Made by a program: the position numbers and the translations under genes
From: Nocardiopsis sp. N85
Lineage (GTDB): Bacteria; Actinomycetota; Actinomycetes; Streptosporangiales; Streptosporangiaceae
Direction: 5' to 3'
DNA: 64,000 nt
Assembly: GCF_028882275.1 (NCBI RefSeq)
Contig: NZ_JARBUT010000007.1
Coordinates: 231,008-295,007 of the forward strand
Shown: piece by piece, positions 8,162 through 16,852 of the stretch
Numbering within the stretch: the stretch's first letter is position 1
How the letters are laid out: the number at the start of each line of letters is the position of its first letter
Notes under the pieces: model-generated
What the model was told of the DNA's origin: nothing
Database searches by the model: none
What the model saw: the letters and a program-made list of their open reading frames with translations, nothing else

Positions 8162-9073
8162 GTGACCGTCCACGTCTCCGACGACATCGCCCGCGCCCTC
8201 ACCCGCTCCTGCGGACCCGACTGGGTCGCCGACCTGCCCCGCAAGGCCGACGAGCGGTCGCGGGCCTGGAACCTGACCCCGACCGGCGCGCCCCTGCACG
8301 GCGCCGTCTCCCTCGTCGTCCCCGTCACCACCGCCGACGGTCGCCCCGCCGTGCTCAAGATCCAACCCGTGGACGACGAGACCCGCGGCGAACCCGACGC
8401 CCTGCGTCTCTGGGACGGCCGCGGCGCCGCCCGCCTCCTGGACCACGACCCCGCCACCGGCACCCTGCTCCTGGAGGCCCTGGACCACACCCGCGACCTG
8501 GACTCCACCATCGACGCCCACGGCGTCGACCAGGCGCTGGAGATCATCGCCGGCCTGCTCACCACCCTCAACACCCACCACGGGCCGCCCCACATGCGCC
8601 ACCTGGGCGCCATGACCCGGAACCTCGTCGCCCGCACCCGCCGTCTCACCGCCACCCCCCTCCCCCACGGCCTGGCCGACGCGCTCACCCGTTGGGCCGA
8701 CATCGCCGCCGACATCGCCCCCGACGCCGGCGACCGCCTCCTGCACTGGGACCTGCACTACCAGAACGTCCTGGCCCCCCTGCCCGGCACCGGACGCGGC
8801 CCCTGGCTGGCCATCGACCCCAAACCGCTGGTCGGCGACCCCGGCTACGAACTCCTGCCCGCGCTGTGGAACCGCTTCCCCCACGGGCCCGAGACCGAAC
8901 GCCTGCTGCGCCGCCGCTTCGACCTGCTCACCGACGCCACCGGCATCGACCGGGACCGGGCCCGCGCCTGGACCCTGGTCCGCGTCCTGGAGAACACCGT
9001 CTGGCCCCTGGAGGAGGGCGATCCCACCGGCCACGGACAGATGCTCACCCTCGCCCGCGCCCTGGGCGCCTGA
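8162..9073 (+). CDS. Aminoglycoside/hydroxyurea antibiotic kinase family (APH(6)-like)
   Basis: A 303-residue small-molecule kinase of the streptomycin 6-phosphotransferase/hydroxyurea kinase family. The N-lobe has the ATP lysine in AVLKIQPV. The C-lobe has the catalytic Brenner motif LLHWDLHYQNVL, followed by the metal-binding WLAIDPKPLVGDPGYELLPALWN that distinguishes this family from other APH proteins. Length matches StrA/APH(6) enzymes. In environmental actinomycetes such genes may confer streptomycin resistance or phosphorylate an endogenous metabolite; the sequence cannot decide. It uses a GTG start with GGGAG upstream lying in a hairpin. Confidence 0.85.
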   Translation: MTVHVSDDIARALTRSCGPDWVADLPRKADERSRAWNLTPTGAPLHGAVSLVVPVTTADGRPAVLKIQPVDDETRGEPDALRLWDGRGAARLLDHDPATGTLLLEALDHTRDLDSTIDAHGVDQALEIIAGLLTTLNTHHGPPHMRHLGAMTRNLVARTRRLTATPLPHGLADALTRWADIAADIAPDAGDRLLHWDLHYQNVLAPLPGTGRGPWLAIDPKPLVGDPGYELLPALWNRFPHGPETERLLRRRFDLLTDATGIDRDRARAWTLVRVLENTVWPLEEGDPTGHGQMLTLARALGA

Positions 9074-9074
9074 C

Positions 9075-9090
9075 CCCGCCACACGGCGGG
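9075..9090 (+). terminator. Hairpin after the APH(6)-like gene
   Basis: CCCGCC-ACAC-GGCGGG lies immediately after the stop codon. It is a perfect 6-bp GC stem with a 4-base loop and no U-tract. Confidence 0.5.
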
Positions 9091-9167
9091 CACCATCCCG
9101 CCGCCCGGCGCTACCGCCCTGCCCGCCGGGGCACGCACAATGGGGTCCCACCTCGACAGGAGACCCC

Positions 9168-10136
9168 GTGAGCACACCACCACCGCCGCCCTTCGACCCC
9201 GAACTGGCCGCCTCCCTGGCCCTGCTGGGCGACCAGATCCCCCCGTCCATCACCCCCGACCTCATCGGCCCCATGCGCGCCGCCCGCGCCGCCCAGGCCG
9301 TCGAGGGCGACTTCACCCACGAGGGCCACTACACCGAACACGCCCTCACCGTGAAGGGCCACGACGGCGCCGACGTCCCCCTCCTCCTCTGGCGCCCCAC
9401 CTGGACCGACGCCCCCACCGGGCTGCTGTACTGGATCCACGGCGGCGGGATGATCGTGGGCAACCACCGGGGCTCCGAGATCCCCGAGCTCCTCGCCACG
9501 GCCCACTCCCTGGGCCTGGCCGTGGCCTCCATCGGCTACCGGCTGGCCCCCGAGCACCCCCACCCCACCCCCGTCGAGGACTGCTACAGCGGGCTGGTCC
9601 ACCTCACCGATCCCACCGCCCACCCGGCCCTGGACGCCGCCAGGGTGATCGTGGGCGGGGCCAGCGCCGGCGGCGGACTGGCGGCCGCCACCGCCCTGCT
9701 GGCCCGCGACCGGGGCGGCCCCCGCCTGAGCGCCCAACTGCTCGTCTACCCCATGCTCGACGACCGCAACGACACCGTCTCGGCCCACCAGATGGCCGGA
9801 CTGGGCGTCTGGGACCGCACCTCCAACGACACCGGCTGGAGCGCCCTGCTGGGCGAGGCCAGGGGCGGCCCGGACGTCTCCCCCTACGCCGCCCCGGCCC
9901 GCGCCACCGACCTGTCGAACCTGCCCCCGGCGTTCCTGGACGTGGGCTCGACCGAGACCTTCCGCGACGAGATCGTCGACTACGCCACCCGCCTCTGGCA
10001 GACGGGCGGGATCGCCGAACTCCACGTGTGGCCCGGCGCCTTCCACGGGTTCGACAACTTCGCGCCCCACGCCGCCCTCTCCCGCGAGGCCGCCGCCGCG
10101 CGCCTGTCCTGGCTGCGCCGCACCCTGGGCGCCTGA
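9168..10136 (+). CDS. Alpha/beta hydrolase (HSL-type esterase)
   Basis: A 322-residue carboxylesterase of the hormone-sensitive-lipase group. The oxyanion motif HGGGM is in WIHGGGMIVGNH. The nucleophilic Ser is in GGASAGGG. The acid residue lies in FLDVGSTETFRDE, and the catalytic His in AFHGFDNF near the C-terminus, so the triad is complete. No signal peptide is present; it acts in the cytoplasm. The GTG start has an AGGAG about 7 bases upstream. The substrate is unknown, probably short-chain esters. It is followed closely (25 bases) by a PucR-like regulator in the same direction. Confidence 0.9.
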   Translation: MSTPPPPPFDPELAASLALLGDQIPPSITPDLIGPMRAARAAQAVEGDFTHEGHYTEHALTVKGHDGADVPLLLWRPTWTDAPTGLLYWIHGGGMIVGNHRGSEIPELLATAHSLGLAVASIGYRLAPEHPHPTPVEDCYSGLVHLTDPTAHPALDAARVIVGGASAGGGLAAATALLARDRGGPRLSAQLLVYPMLDDRNDTVSAHQMAGLGVWDRTSNDTGWSALLGEARGGPDVSPYAAPARATDLSNLPPAFLDVGSTETFRDEIVDYATRLWQTGGIAELHVWPGAFHGFDNFAPHAALSREAAAARLSWLRRTLGA

Positions 10137-10161
10137 CCCCGGTGCCGGGCACACTGGACCC

Positions 10162-11121
10162 ATGAGGGAACTGTTGGGCCGGGTCGGCGCGTTGGATCCC
10201 CAGGCCGAGGCCGCCGTCAAGGTCATCGCCTACTTCGACCGGTTGCACGGAGCCGGCCTGGAACCCCTGGTGCGCGGCGCGACCGTCCTGTCCGGGCTCC
10301 CCGCGGCACTCGTCGACCCCGCCCGCGCCCTGAGCCTGCGCGCCCGCCCCGACGGCCACCTCACCCGCACCGCGCTCCCGGACCCGGACCCGGCCTGGCC
10401 GCACACCGCCATCGGCACCGCCGTGCTGTGGGTGGAGACCACCGACCCGGCGGGACCCGTCCTGGCCATGGTGCTGGAGCGCGCCGCGGCCGCGATCGGC
10501 GACCACCTGGACCGCACCCCGCCGCCCGCGCCTCCCCTGGCCGCGCTCCTCACCGACCCCGACCGCGACGAGACCGAACGGCTGGCCGCCGCCCGCCGCG
10601 CCGGCCTGCCCCCCGCCACCCGGCTGTCCGCCTTGGCGCCCCACCGGGGCCCGGTGCGCCTGATCGCCCCCGGCGAGGACCCCGGCGCCGCCAGGGCCGG
10701 CGTCGGCCCCGCCGCATCCCTGGCCGACCTGCCCGGGTCACTGGCCGACGCCCGCCGCGCCCTGCGCTTCACCGCCACCGGGACCGGCGCCGACCCGGGG
10801 CCCGTCCTCGTCCGCGCCGAACACGTGGGCGCCCTGCTCCCGCTCGCGGACACCGTCCGCCCCGACACCCCGCCGCCACCGGACGTGGCCGCCCTGGACC
10901 GGCTGGCCCGGGACTCCACCGCCCTGATCGCCCTCGCCGACGCCCTGGCCACAGCCCCCAGCGTGCGCGCGGCCGCCGCCGCCCTGGGCGTGCACCACTC
11001 CACCGCCCAGCAGGGGCTGGAACGCGCAGAACGCCTCCTGGGCTGGAACGTGCGCACCGTCCCGGGGCGGTTGCGCCTCCAGATCGCCCTACAGGTGCGC
11101 CGCCTGTACCTCCCGGATTGA
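10162..11121 (+). CDS. PucR-like C-terminal HTH regulator
   Basis: A 319-residue protein with a degenerate N-terminal sensory region and a C-terminal PucR-type helix-turn-helix: SVRAAAAALGVHHSTAQQGL, then ERAERLLGWNVRTVPGRLRL (about 275-312). The middle (about 165-240) resembles the GGDEF-like CdaR linker only weakly. It lacks the classical PucR N-terminal domain seen in the two other PucR proteins of this window. It probably acts as a transcription factor. Its target may be the upstream esterase gene, with which it could form an operon. The 3' end overlaps that of the convergent AraC gene by 33 bases. Confidence 0.75.
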   Translation: MRELLGRVGALDPQAEAAVKVIAYFDRLHGAGLEPLVRGATVLSGLPAALVDPARALSLRARPDGHLTRTALPDPDPAWPHTAIGTAVLWVETTDPAGPVLAMVLERAAAAIGDHLDRTPPPAPPLAALLTDPDRDETERLAAARRAGLPPATRLSALAPHRGPVRLIAPGEDPGAARAGVGPAASLADLPGSLADARRALRFTATGTGADPGPVLVRAEHVGALLPLADTVRPDTPPPPDVAALDRLARDSTALIALADALATAPSVRAAAAALGVHHSTAQQGLERAERLLGWNVRTVPGRLRLQIALQVRRLYLPD

Positions 11122-12051
11122 TCCGCCCCTACGGTGGGCGGTGGGGGTGAGGCCCCGCACCCGTTTGAACGCCGCGCTCAACGCGAACGCGTCGGCGTAC
11201 CCCACCCGGCGGGCGATCGCGCCCACCGTCTCCTCGGTGTCGCGCAACAGGTCGGCGGCCAGCGTGATGCGCCACTCGGTCAGGTACGTCATCGGCGGGG
11301 TCCCCAGCAGCGCCGTGAAATCACGGGCCAGCGTGGCCCGCGAGACCCCGCACGCCTCCGCCAGGCCCGCCACCGTCCACGCCGCGTCGGGCCGGTTGTG
11401 CATCGCCCGCAGCGCGGCGCCCACCACAGGATCGCCCAAGGCCGTGTACCAGGCGGGCGGGTCGGCCTCGGGCCGGTCGAACCAGGTCCGCAGCGTCGTC
11501 ACCAGCGCCAGGTCCAGCAACCGGTCCAGCACCACCTGCTGGCCCGGCACCTGACAGCTCACCTCGTTGACGATCATCTCCGTCAGCGGATCATGGCAGG
11601 CGTCGGCGGGCACCACCAGCACCTCGGGCAGCGCCGACAGCAGCCGTCTCCCCACCTCTCCGGTGACGTCGTAGCTCCCGCTGAGCAGCAGGTCGGGGGC
11701 GTCCAGGGAGTGCCCGTAGGTGCGCACGCCCAGCACGATGTCCTCGTTCAACCGAGCACCGTCCGGGCCCACACACCCCAGCCCCGACAGGACGGTGCCG
11801 GTGGTGGCGGCGTCGGCCGGGTTGGCGACGGTGTGCACGGCCGGGCCGCGCAGCACCGCGATGTCCCCGACGGCCAGGGCGATGGGCTCACCGCGCTCGG
11901 GAACGATCCAGGACCGGCCGCGCACCATGGTGATCAGGGACAGCGGCAGGGAGTGGTCGAAGCACAGCGACCAGGGCGGTTCCATGATCGACCGACTGAA
12001 CAACGCCCCACGGGCACGGATCCCGTCCAACAGGTCAGCGAGTGCGTCCAT
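11089..12051 (-). CDS. AraC family transcriptional regulator with cupin sensor
   Basis: A 320-residue regulator. The N-terminal half is an AraC-binding cupin (FDHSLPLSLITMVRGRSWIV, GDIAVLRGPAVHTVAN). The C-terminal 100 residues are the double HTH (WTVAGLAEACGVSRATLARD, FTALLGTPPMTYLTEWRI, then the second HTH VGAIARRVGYADAFALSAAF). The ATG at 12051 follows a G-rich ribosome-binding site; an upstream GTG would add seven residues. It is divergent from the NmrA-like gene, the classic arrangement in which an AraC protein controls a redox-enzyme target. The ligand is unknown. Confidence 0.9.
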   Translation of the reverse strand: MDALADLLDGIRARGALFSRSIMEPPWSLCFDHSLPLSLITMVRGRSWIVPERGEPIALAVGDIAVLRGPAVHTVANPADAATTGTVLSGLGCVGPDGARLNEDIVLGVRTYGHSLDAPDLLLSGSYDVTGEVGRRLLSALPEVLVVPADACHDPLTEMIVNEVSCQVPGQQVVLDRLLDLALVTTLRTWFDRPEADPPAWYTALGDPVVGAALRAMHNRPDAAWTVAGLAEACGVSRATLARDFTALLGTPPMTYLTEWRITLAADLLRDTEETVGAIARRVGYADAFALSAAFKRVRGLTPTAHRRGGSIREVQAAHL

Positions 12052-12062
12052 CCCCCCACCGT

Positions 12063-12106
12063 AGACGATCACACATGCCCATGAGCTTTCCGGCCATGGA
12101 TCGTCT
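12063..12106. promoter_or_regulatory. Inverted repeat in the AraC/NmrA divergent promoter
   Basis: AGACGATC (12063-12070) and GATCGTCT (12099-12106) are perfect inverted 8-mers in the 81-base space between the divergent starts. A smaller repeat, CCATC-GGT-GATGG, follows at about 12110-12122. Both are candidate binding sites for the AraC protein. Confidence 0.45.
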
Positions 12107-12132
12107 CACCCATCGGTGATGGACTTCCTTCC

Positions 12133-12957
12133 ATGACGAACACGGAACCCATCCTGGTCATCGGCGGCACCGGCACCACCGGACGCCGCGTCGCCCACCT
12201 GCTCCGAGAGGCCGGCCACACCGTGCGCGCCGCCTCGCGCACCGCGCCCCACCGCTTCGACTGGACCGACCCCGCCACCTGGAACGCCGCCCTGGACGGG
12301 GTGCGCACCGCCTACGTCGTCCCCAACGACGCCGACCCCCGCACCCCCGACCTCGTCGCCGCCGCCCGCGACCGAGGGCTGGAGCGGCTGGTGCTGCTCT
12401 CGGCCCGCGGCGCCGACGTCCCCGACTACTACTCCGACCGCCCCAACACCGACAACGGCCACCTCCGGGGAGAGAAGGCCCTGGCCGACAGCGACCTGGA
12501 GTGGACCGTGGTGCGCCCCACCTGGTTCACCCAGAACTTCACCGAGGGCTTCTTCGCGCCCCTGGTGACCGCCGGTGACCTGCGCCTACCCGTCCACGAC
12601 GCCGCCTGCCCCTACGTCGACACCGACGACATCGCCGAGGTCGCCGTCGCCGCCCTCACCCGCGACGGGCACCAGGGCCGCACCTACGAGCTGTCCGGCC
12701 CCCGCCCGCTGACCCTGGACGAGGTCGCGGCGGCGTTCACCGCCGCCGGGACGCCCCTGACCCACACCCCCGTCACCGTGGAGGAGTTCGTCGCCGAGCG
12801 GGTCGCCGACGGGATCCCCGAGGAGGTGGCCCTGATCTGGGCCGACGTCCTGGGTCCGCTGGCCCGCGGCCGCGAGTCCCACCTCTCGACCGGCGTGGAG
12901 GAGGTGCTCGGCCGCCCGCCCCGCACCCTGACCGAAACCCTCACTCGGCGAGGGTGA
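12133..12957 (+). CDS. NAD(P)-binding atypical SDR (NmrA-like)
   Basis: A 274-residue Rossmann-fold protein of the NmrA/atypical SDR group. The dinucleotide motif is GGTGTTGRRVAHLL (about 11-24). A second segment, LVLLSARGADVPDYYSD, sits where the active-site Ser region lies. It also carries TVVRPTWFTQNFTEGFF and YVDTDDIAEVAVAALT, typical of NAD(P)H:quinone-type or redox-sensing members (QOR2 family). It may reduce quinones or act as a redox sensor. It is divergent from the AraC gene that probably regulates it. Its 3' end overlaps the convergent pentapeptide-repeat gene by 17 bases. Confidence 0.87.
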   Translation: MTNTEPILVIGGTGTTGRRVAHLLREAGHTVRAASRTAPHRFDWTDPATWNAALDGVRTAYVVPNDADPRTPDLVAAARDRGLERLVLLSARGADVPDYYSDRPNTDNGHLRGEKALADSDLEWTVVRPTWFTQNFTEGFFAPLVTAGDLRLPVHDAACPYVDTDDIAEVAVAALTRDGHQGRTYELSGPRPLTLDEVAAAFTAAGTPLTHTPVTVEEFVAERVADGIPEEVALIWADVLGPLARGRESHLSTGVEEVLGRPPRTLTETLTRRG

Positions 12958-13642
12958 TCCCCAACGCCCCCAGCAACATCCGCGCCTGCGCGGGGCCGAT
13001 CACCGCCCCGCGCAGGTTCTGCGCCTGCGCCAACGTCAACTCCCCCAGATCCGCGCCCCGCAGGTCCGCGCCCGCCAGTTTCGCGCCGGTCAACGACGCG
13101 CCCCGCAACCGCGCATCCACCCACACCGTCTCGCGCAGATCGGCCGCCGCCAGATCCGCCTCGTCCAGACGCAGACCCTCCAGCACCCGCCCCCGCAGAT
13201 CGATCCCCTTGCACCGCGCCAACATCAGGTTGCAATGCGAGAAGGAGTACCCCACCCCCCGCAACGACGTCAGCCCCGCCCCCGTCATCCGACACCCCGA
13301 GAACACCGTGTCCGTCAACAACGACCCCTGCCACCGGGTATTGGCCAGATCCACCCGCTCGAACCGCGCCTCGGTGCACTCCGCGCCCCCGAACACCGCA
13401 CCCGCCGCGCCGCCCCCGGTGACCTTCGCCCCCTCCAGCACCGCGCCCTCCAGGCGCGCCCCCTCCAACCGGCAGTCCTCCACGACCGCGTCCAGCAGAT
13501 CCACCCCGCGCAGATCCGCCTCGGTCAGATCACACCCCACCAGCACCCGAGGCCCGTCCGCCCCCTGCGCCCACGCCTCCCGCAGATCCGCACCCGCCAG
13601 ATCCGCGCCCTCGAACCGTTCCTGAGAAAGATCAACGCCCAT
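12941..13642 (-). CDS. Pentapeptide-repeat protein
   Basis: A 233-residue protein made almost wholly of A(D/N)LxG-type five-residue repeats that fold as a right-handed quadrilateral beta helix. Repeats include FEGADLAGADLREA near the start, GARLEGAVLEGAKV, and LTGAKLAGADLRGADLGEL near the end. A non-repeat segment (about 150-160) interrupts the helix. Some relatives mimic DNA and protect gyrase from quinolones or endogenous toxins; others have no known role. It is leftward and downstream of the PucR gene, and may be read through from it. The ATG at 13642 is preferred to a GTG four codons upstream. Confidence 0.9.
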   Translation of the reverse strand: MGVDLSQERFEGADLAGADLREAWAQGADGPRVLVGCDLTEADLRGVDLLDAVVEDCRLEGARLEGAVLEGAKVTGGGAAGAVFGGAECTEARFERVDLANTRWQGSLLTDTVFSGCRMTGAGLTSLRGVGYSFSHCNLMLARCKGIDLRGRVLEGLRLDEADLAAADLRETVWVDARLRGASLTGAKLAGADLRGADLGELTLAQAQNLRGAVIGPAQARMLLGALGITLAE

Positions 13643-13673
13643 GGGCGCGCACACTACCGGGACCCGACGACGT

Positions 13674-15239
13674 TCAATCGCGCAACTTCAACGCCAGGAA
13701 CAGATCCACCCGGTGCTCCAGCTCGCTCAGATCCCGACCGGTGAGCTCCTCCACCCGACCGATCCGGTACCGCAACGTGTTCACGTGAACGTGCATCGCC
13801 GCCGCGCACCGCTGCCACGACCCCGAATGCTCCAAGAACCGCTCCAACGTCTCCACCAGCTCCGACCGGTGATCACGGTCGTAGGCGATCAGCGGCCCCA
13901 GCAGTCGCTCCCGGTAAGAGCTCTGCACCTCCTCGGGCACCGACGCCAGCAGCAGCTCGTGCGAATCGATCTCCGCGCCGGCGATCACCCGCCACCGGCC
14001 GCCCCGCAACTCCGCCAACCGACGGGCGTGCCGGGCCTCCACCGCAGCCCCCCGCAGCTCCGGGACGCCCCGCGCCGCCGATGAGGACCCCAACGCCAAC
14101 CGGTGATCGAGCAGACCGCCCTCCAACACCCGCGCACCGGCCACCAGCGCCGCACGCACCCCCTCGGCCGCCCGGGTCGCCTCACCCGCCGGCACCGGCA
14201 CCAACGCCAACGTGTCGCCGTCGCCGTCACCGGTCACCACCGCGCCCGGCGACCCCGCCACCAGCTCCGCCACCACATGCCGCGTCAGCTCACCCGAACG
14301 CGGCGTCGGCAGCATCACCGCGCTGATCACCACGTGATCCTCCCCCTCGCCCTCGGGGGTGCCCCGCAGCAACGCCGCCACCTCGTCGAACCGCTGCGCC
14401 GCCAGCAACCGCGCCACCCCCTCCAGGTGACGGGCCTCGGTACTCCACCGTTCCTCCAGCCGGCCCCGCGCGAGCACGGCCACCGACTCCAGTTCCGCGA
14501 CCGTCTCGCGCTCCTCCTCGCCCCACAACGCCTCATCACCGGCGCACACCAGCAACCACCGCGACAGCGGGTGCGACCGCGACGTCGCCACCGCCCGCAC
14601 CGTCACCACCGTCTCCCCCGCGCCCGCCACCCGGGTCGTGTGCGGCAGCAACGGCCACGACAACGCGCGCGAGGCCAACCACTCCCGCTCCCCCGCCCCC
14701 AGGCCCTCACCGTCGCCGGCCACCAGCCGACCTGTCGACGAGATGACCCAGGCGCGCACCCCGACCTGCGCCGACGCCCGCGCGAACACCTCCGCGAAAT
14801 CAGCGCCCGCCGCCACCTCGGCCACCGCCTGCCGCAACCGGTCCCGGTGCCGCGCCAACCCCGCGAACCGGCGCCGGGTGTGCGACCCCAGCACCTCCTC
14901 GGTCACCGCACCGAACGACGTCTCCGGCGGCACCTCCACCAGCGGCATCCCCCGCCGCCGACACGCCTCCACCAGGTCCTCCGGGACCGCCCCCAGCGCC
15001 GTCCCCGCACCGATCGCCACCGCGCCCGCCGCCACGACCGACGCCACGAACCGATCCGCGGCCTCCGGACCCCCGTGCCACATCATCCCGGTCAGCACCA
15101 GCTCGCCCCCGCGCAGATACCGCGCGGGTTCGAGCAGGTCGGTGGTGTAGGCCCACCGCACCTCACGATCGGCCTGCTCCGCGCCCACCAGGAAGCGCAG
15201 GTGCAGCCGCTCGACCGCGATCAAATCGTCAAGACGCAT
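13674..15239 (-). CDS. PucR family purine-catabolism regulator
   Basis: A 521-residue one-component regulator with all three PucR parts. The N-terminal PucR sensory domain (about 1-125) contains EPARYLRGGELVLTGMMWHG. A central GAF/CdaR-like GGDEF-derived region follows. The C-terminal PucR HTH is FLEHSGSWQRCAAAMHVHVN, then TLRYRIGRVEELTGRDLSEL (about 460-505). The ATG at 15239 has AAGAGGG upstream. It is divergent from the xanthine dehydrogenase operon, and B. subtilis PucR controls purine degradation genes, so regulation of that operon by purine intermediates is a strong inference. Confidence 0.92.
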   Translation of the reverse strand: MRLDDLIAVERLHLRFLVGAEQADREVRWAYTTDLLEPARYLRGGELVLTGMMWHGGPEAADRFVASVVAAGAVAIGAGTALGAVPEDLVEACRRRGMPLVEVPPETSFGAVTEEVLGSHTRRRFAGLARHRDRLRQAVAEVAAGADFAEVFARASAQVGVRAWVISSTGRLVAGDGEGLGAGEREWLASRALSWPLLPHTTRVAGAGETVVTVRAVATSRSHPLSRWLLVCAGDEALWGEEERETVAELESVAVLARGRLEERWSTEARHLEGVARLLAAQRFDEVAALLRGTPEGEGEDHVVISAVMLPTPRSGELTRHVVAELVAGSPGAVVTGDGDGDTLALVPVPAGEATRAAEGVRAALVAGARVLEGGLLDHRLALGSSSAARGVPELRGAAVEARHARRLAELRGGRWRVIAGAEIDSHELLLASVPEEVQSSYRERLLGPLIAYDRDHRSELVETLERFLEHSGSWQRCAAAMHVHVNTLRYRIGRVEELTGRDLSELEHRVDLFLALKLRD

Positions 15240-15307
15240 GAACGTCCCTCTTGAGTCCGTGTGTCGATGATGGTCCCCGAGACGATACGGGACTTGCATG
15301 GTGGGGA

Positions 15308-15362
15308 CGTACGAACGCTCCCACGTACGCCACTTGTAGGAAACGACCAACGATAACCGTTG
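15308..15362. promoter_or_regulatory. Candidate operators of the purine operon
   Basis: The 225-base space between pucR-like and xdh genes holds a direct repeat of ACGTACG (15307-15313 and 15323-15329, 16 bases apart). It also holds an inverted repeat CAACG-ATAAC-CGTTG (15348-15362). These are candidate PucR sites; no clear -35/-10 pair is visible. Confidence 0.4.
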
Positions 15363-15464
15363 CCCACCCCATCACTTCATGTCATCACCGGATGGAAGCC
15401 GCGACATCACAGTGCTCTACTTCACAACATCAACCGGGCACGCGAGACACGAGGACCCTTTCAC

Positions 15465-16337
15465 ATGCGATTCCTGAGCCCCTCCACCCTGCAGGAGGCG
15501 CTTGAGGCCAAGGCCGAGCACCCAGGCGCCGTTCCCATCACCGGCGGCACCGACGTCATGGTCGAACTCAACTTCGACAAACACCGCCCCGAGGTGCTCC
15601 TCGACCTCACCCGCATCCCCGAGCTCACCCACTGGGAGACCACCGACGACGGCCACACCCGCCTGGGCGCCGCCGTCCCCTACACCCGCGTCATCGCCGA
15701 ACTCCCCACCCTGGCGCCCGCGCTCGCCAAGGCCTCCCGCACCGTCGCCTCCCCCCAGATCCGCAACCGCGGCACCGTCGGCGGCAACCTCGGCGGCGCC
15801 TCCCCCGCCGGCGACACCCACCCGCCGCTCCTGGCCACCGACGCCACCATCGAACTCGCCTCCACCCGGGGCCGACGCCGCGTCAAGGCCCGCGACTTCT
15901 ACCTCTCCTTCCGCACCACCGCCCGGCAGGACGACGAACTCATCACCGCGATCCTGCTGCCCACGCCCACCGGGCCCCAGCACTTCGCCAAGATCGGCAC
16001 CCGCAACGCCATGGTCATCGCCGTCACCTCCTTCGCCCTGGCCCTCAACGGCCGCGACCGCACCGTCGGCACCGGCATCGGCTCCGCCGGCCCCACCCCC
16101 CTGCGCGCCGAGGCCGCCGAGGACTTCCTCACCCACGAGATCGACTGGGACGCACCCGGCCTCCTCCCCGAGACCACCGTCCGCCGCTTCGGCGAACTCG
16201 TCGCCGCCGCCGCGCGCCCCATCGACGACCAGCGCGGCAGCGCCGCCTACCGCCGCCACGCCCTGTCCGTCATGGCACGACGCACCCTGACCTGGTCCAT
16301 CACCGACTACCGCAAGGAAACCGCCCCATGCGCGTGA
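15465..16337 (+). CDS. Xanthine dehydrogenase FAD-binding subunit
   Basis: A 290-residue molybdopterin-dehydrogenase FAD subunit that passes electrons from the Fe-S clusters to NAD+. The FAD-binding VAO/PCMH fold is shown by AVPITGGTDVMVELN near the start and by the second flavin loop SPQIRNRGTVGGNLGGASPAGD (about 103-124). The C-terminal CO-dehydrogenase flavoprotein domain follows (KIGTRNAMVIAVTSFALAL). It lacks the NAD-binding-loop extras of fused eukaryotic enzymes. It is first in the operon and overlaps the 2Fe-2S gene by 10 bases. Confidence 0.93.
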   Translation: MRFLSPSTLQEALEAKAEHPGAVPITGGTDVMVELNFDKHRPEVLLDLTRIPELTHWETTDDGHTRLGAAVPYTRVIAELPTLAPALAKASRTVASPQIRNRGTVGGNLGGASPAGDTHPPLLATDATIELASTRGRRRVKARDFYLSFRTTARQDDELITAILLPTPTGPQHFAKIGTRNAMVIAVTSFALALNGRDRTVGTGIGSAGPTPLRAEAAEDFLTHEIDWDAPGLLPETTVRRFGELVAAAARPIDDQRGSAAYRRHALSVMARRTLTWSITDYRKETAPCA

Positions 16338-16852
16338 ACATCAACGTCAACGGAGAAGACGTCACCGCCGACAACGTCTGGCCCGGCGAGAGCCTCCTGT
16401 ACGTCCTGCGCGAACGCCTGGGCCTTCCCGGTAGCAAGAACGCCTGCGAACAGGGCGAATGCGGATCCTGCACCGTCTACCTCGACGACGTCACCGTCTG
16501 CTCCTGCATGGTCGCCGCCGGACAGGCCGAGGGCCGCGCCGTCCGCACCGTCGAAGGCCTCGCCGAGGGCCCCGGCAAGGGCGGCGACCGCCCCCTGGGC
16601 GCCGTCCAGCAGGCCTTCATCGAGGCCGGAGCCGTCCAGTGCGGATTCTGCACACCCGGCCTCCTCGTCCAGACCGACGACCTCCTCAACCGCACCGTCG
16701 ACGCGGGCCACGGCATCCCCACCGACTCCGAGATCCGCGAAGCCCTCGCCGGCAACCTCTGCCGCTGCACCGGCTACGAGAAGATCCTCGACGCCGTCCA
16801 CCTGGCCGCCTCCCGCCGCGCCGACACCGACACCGCAGGAAGCCCCGCATGA
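16328..16852 (+). CDS. Xanthine dehydrogenase 2Fe-2S subunit
   Basis: A 174-residue ferredoxin-like subunit with two [2Fe-2S] clusters. The plant-type cluster uses Cys40, Cys45, Cys48 and Cys60 (CEQGECGSC, then VCSC). The all-helical C-terminal cluster uses the QCGFCTPG and NLCRCTGYE motifs. It relays electrons from the Mo site to FAD. Its ATG lies inside the end of the FAD gene. Its stop overlaps the deaminase start as ATGA, indicating translational coupling. Length and motif spacing are normal for XdhC/CoxS-type subunits. Confidence 0.95.
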   Translation: MRVNINVNGEDVTADNVWPGESLLYVLRERLGLPGSKNACEQGECGSCTVYLDDVTVCSCMVAAGQAEGRAVRTVEGLAEGPGKGGDRPLGAVQQAFIEAGAVQCGFCTPGLLVQTDDLLNRTVDAGHGIPTDSEIREALAGNLCRCTGYEKILDAVHLAASRRADTDTAGSPA

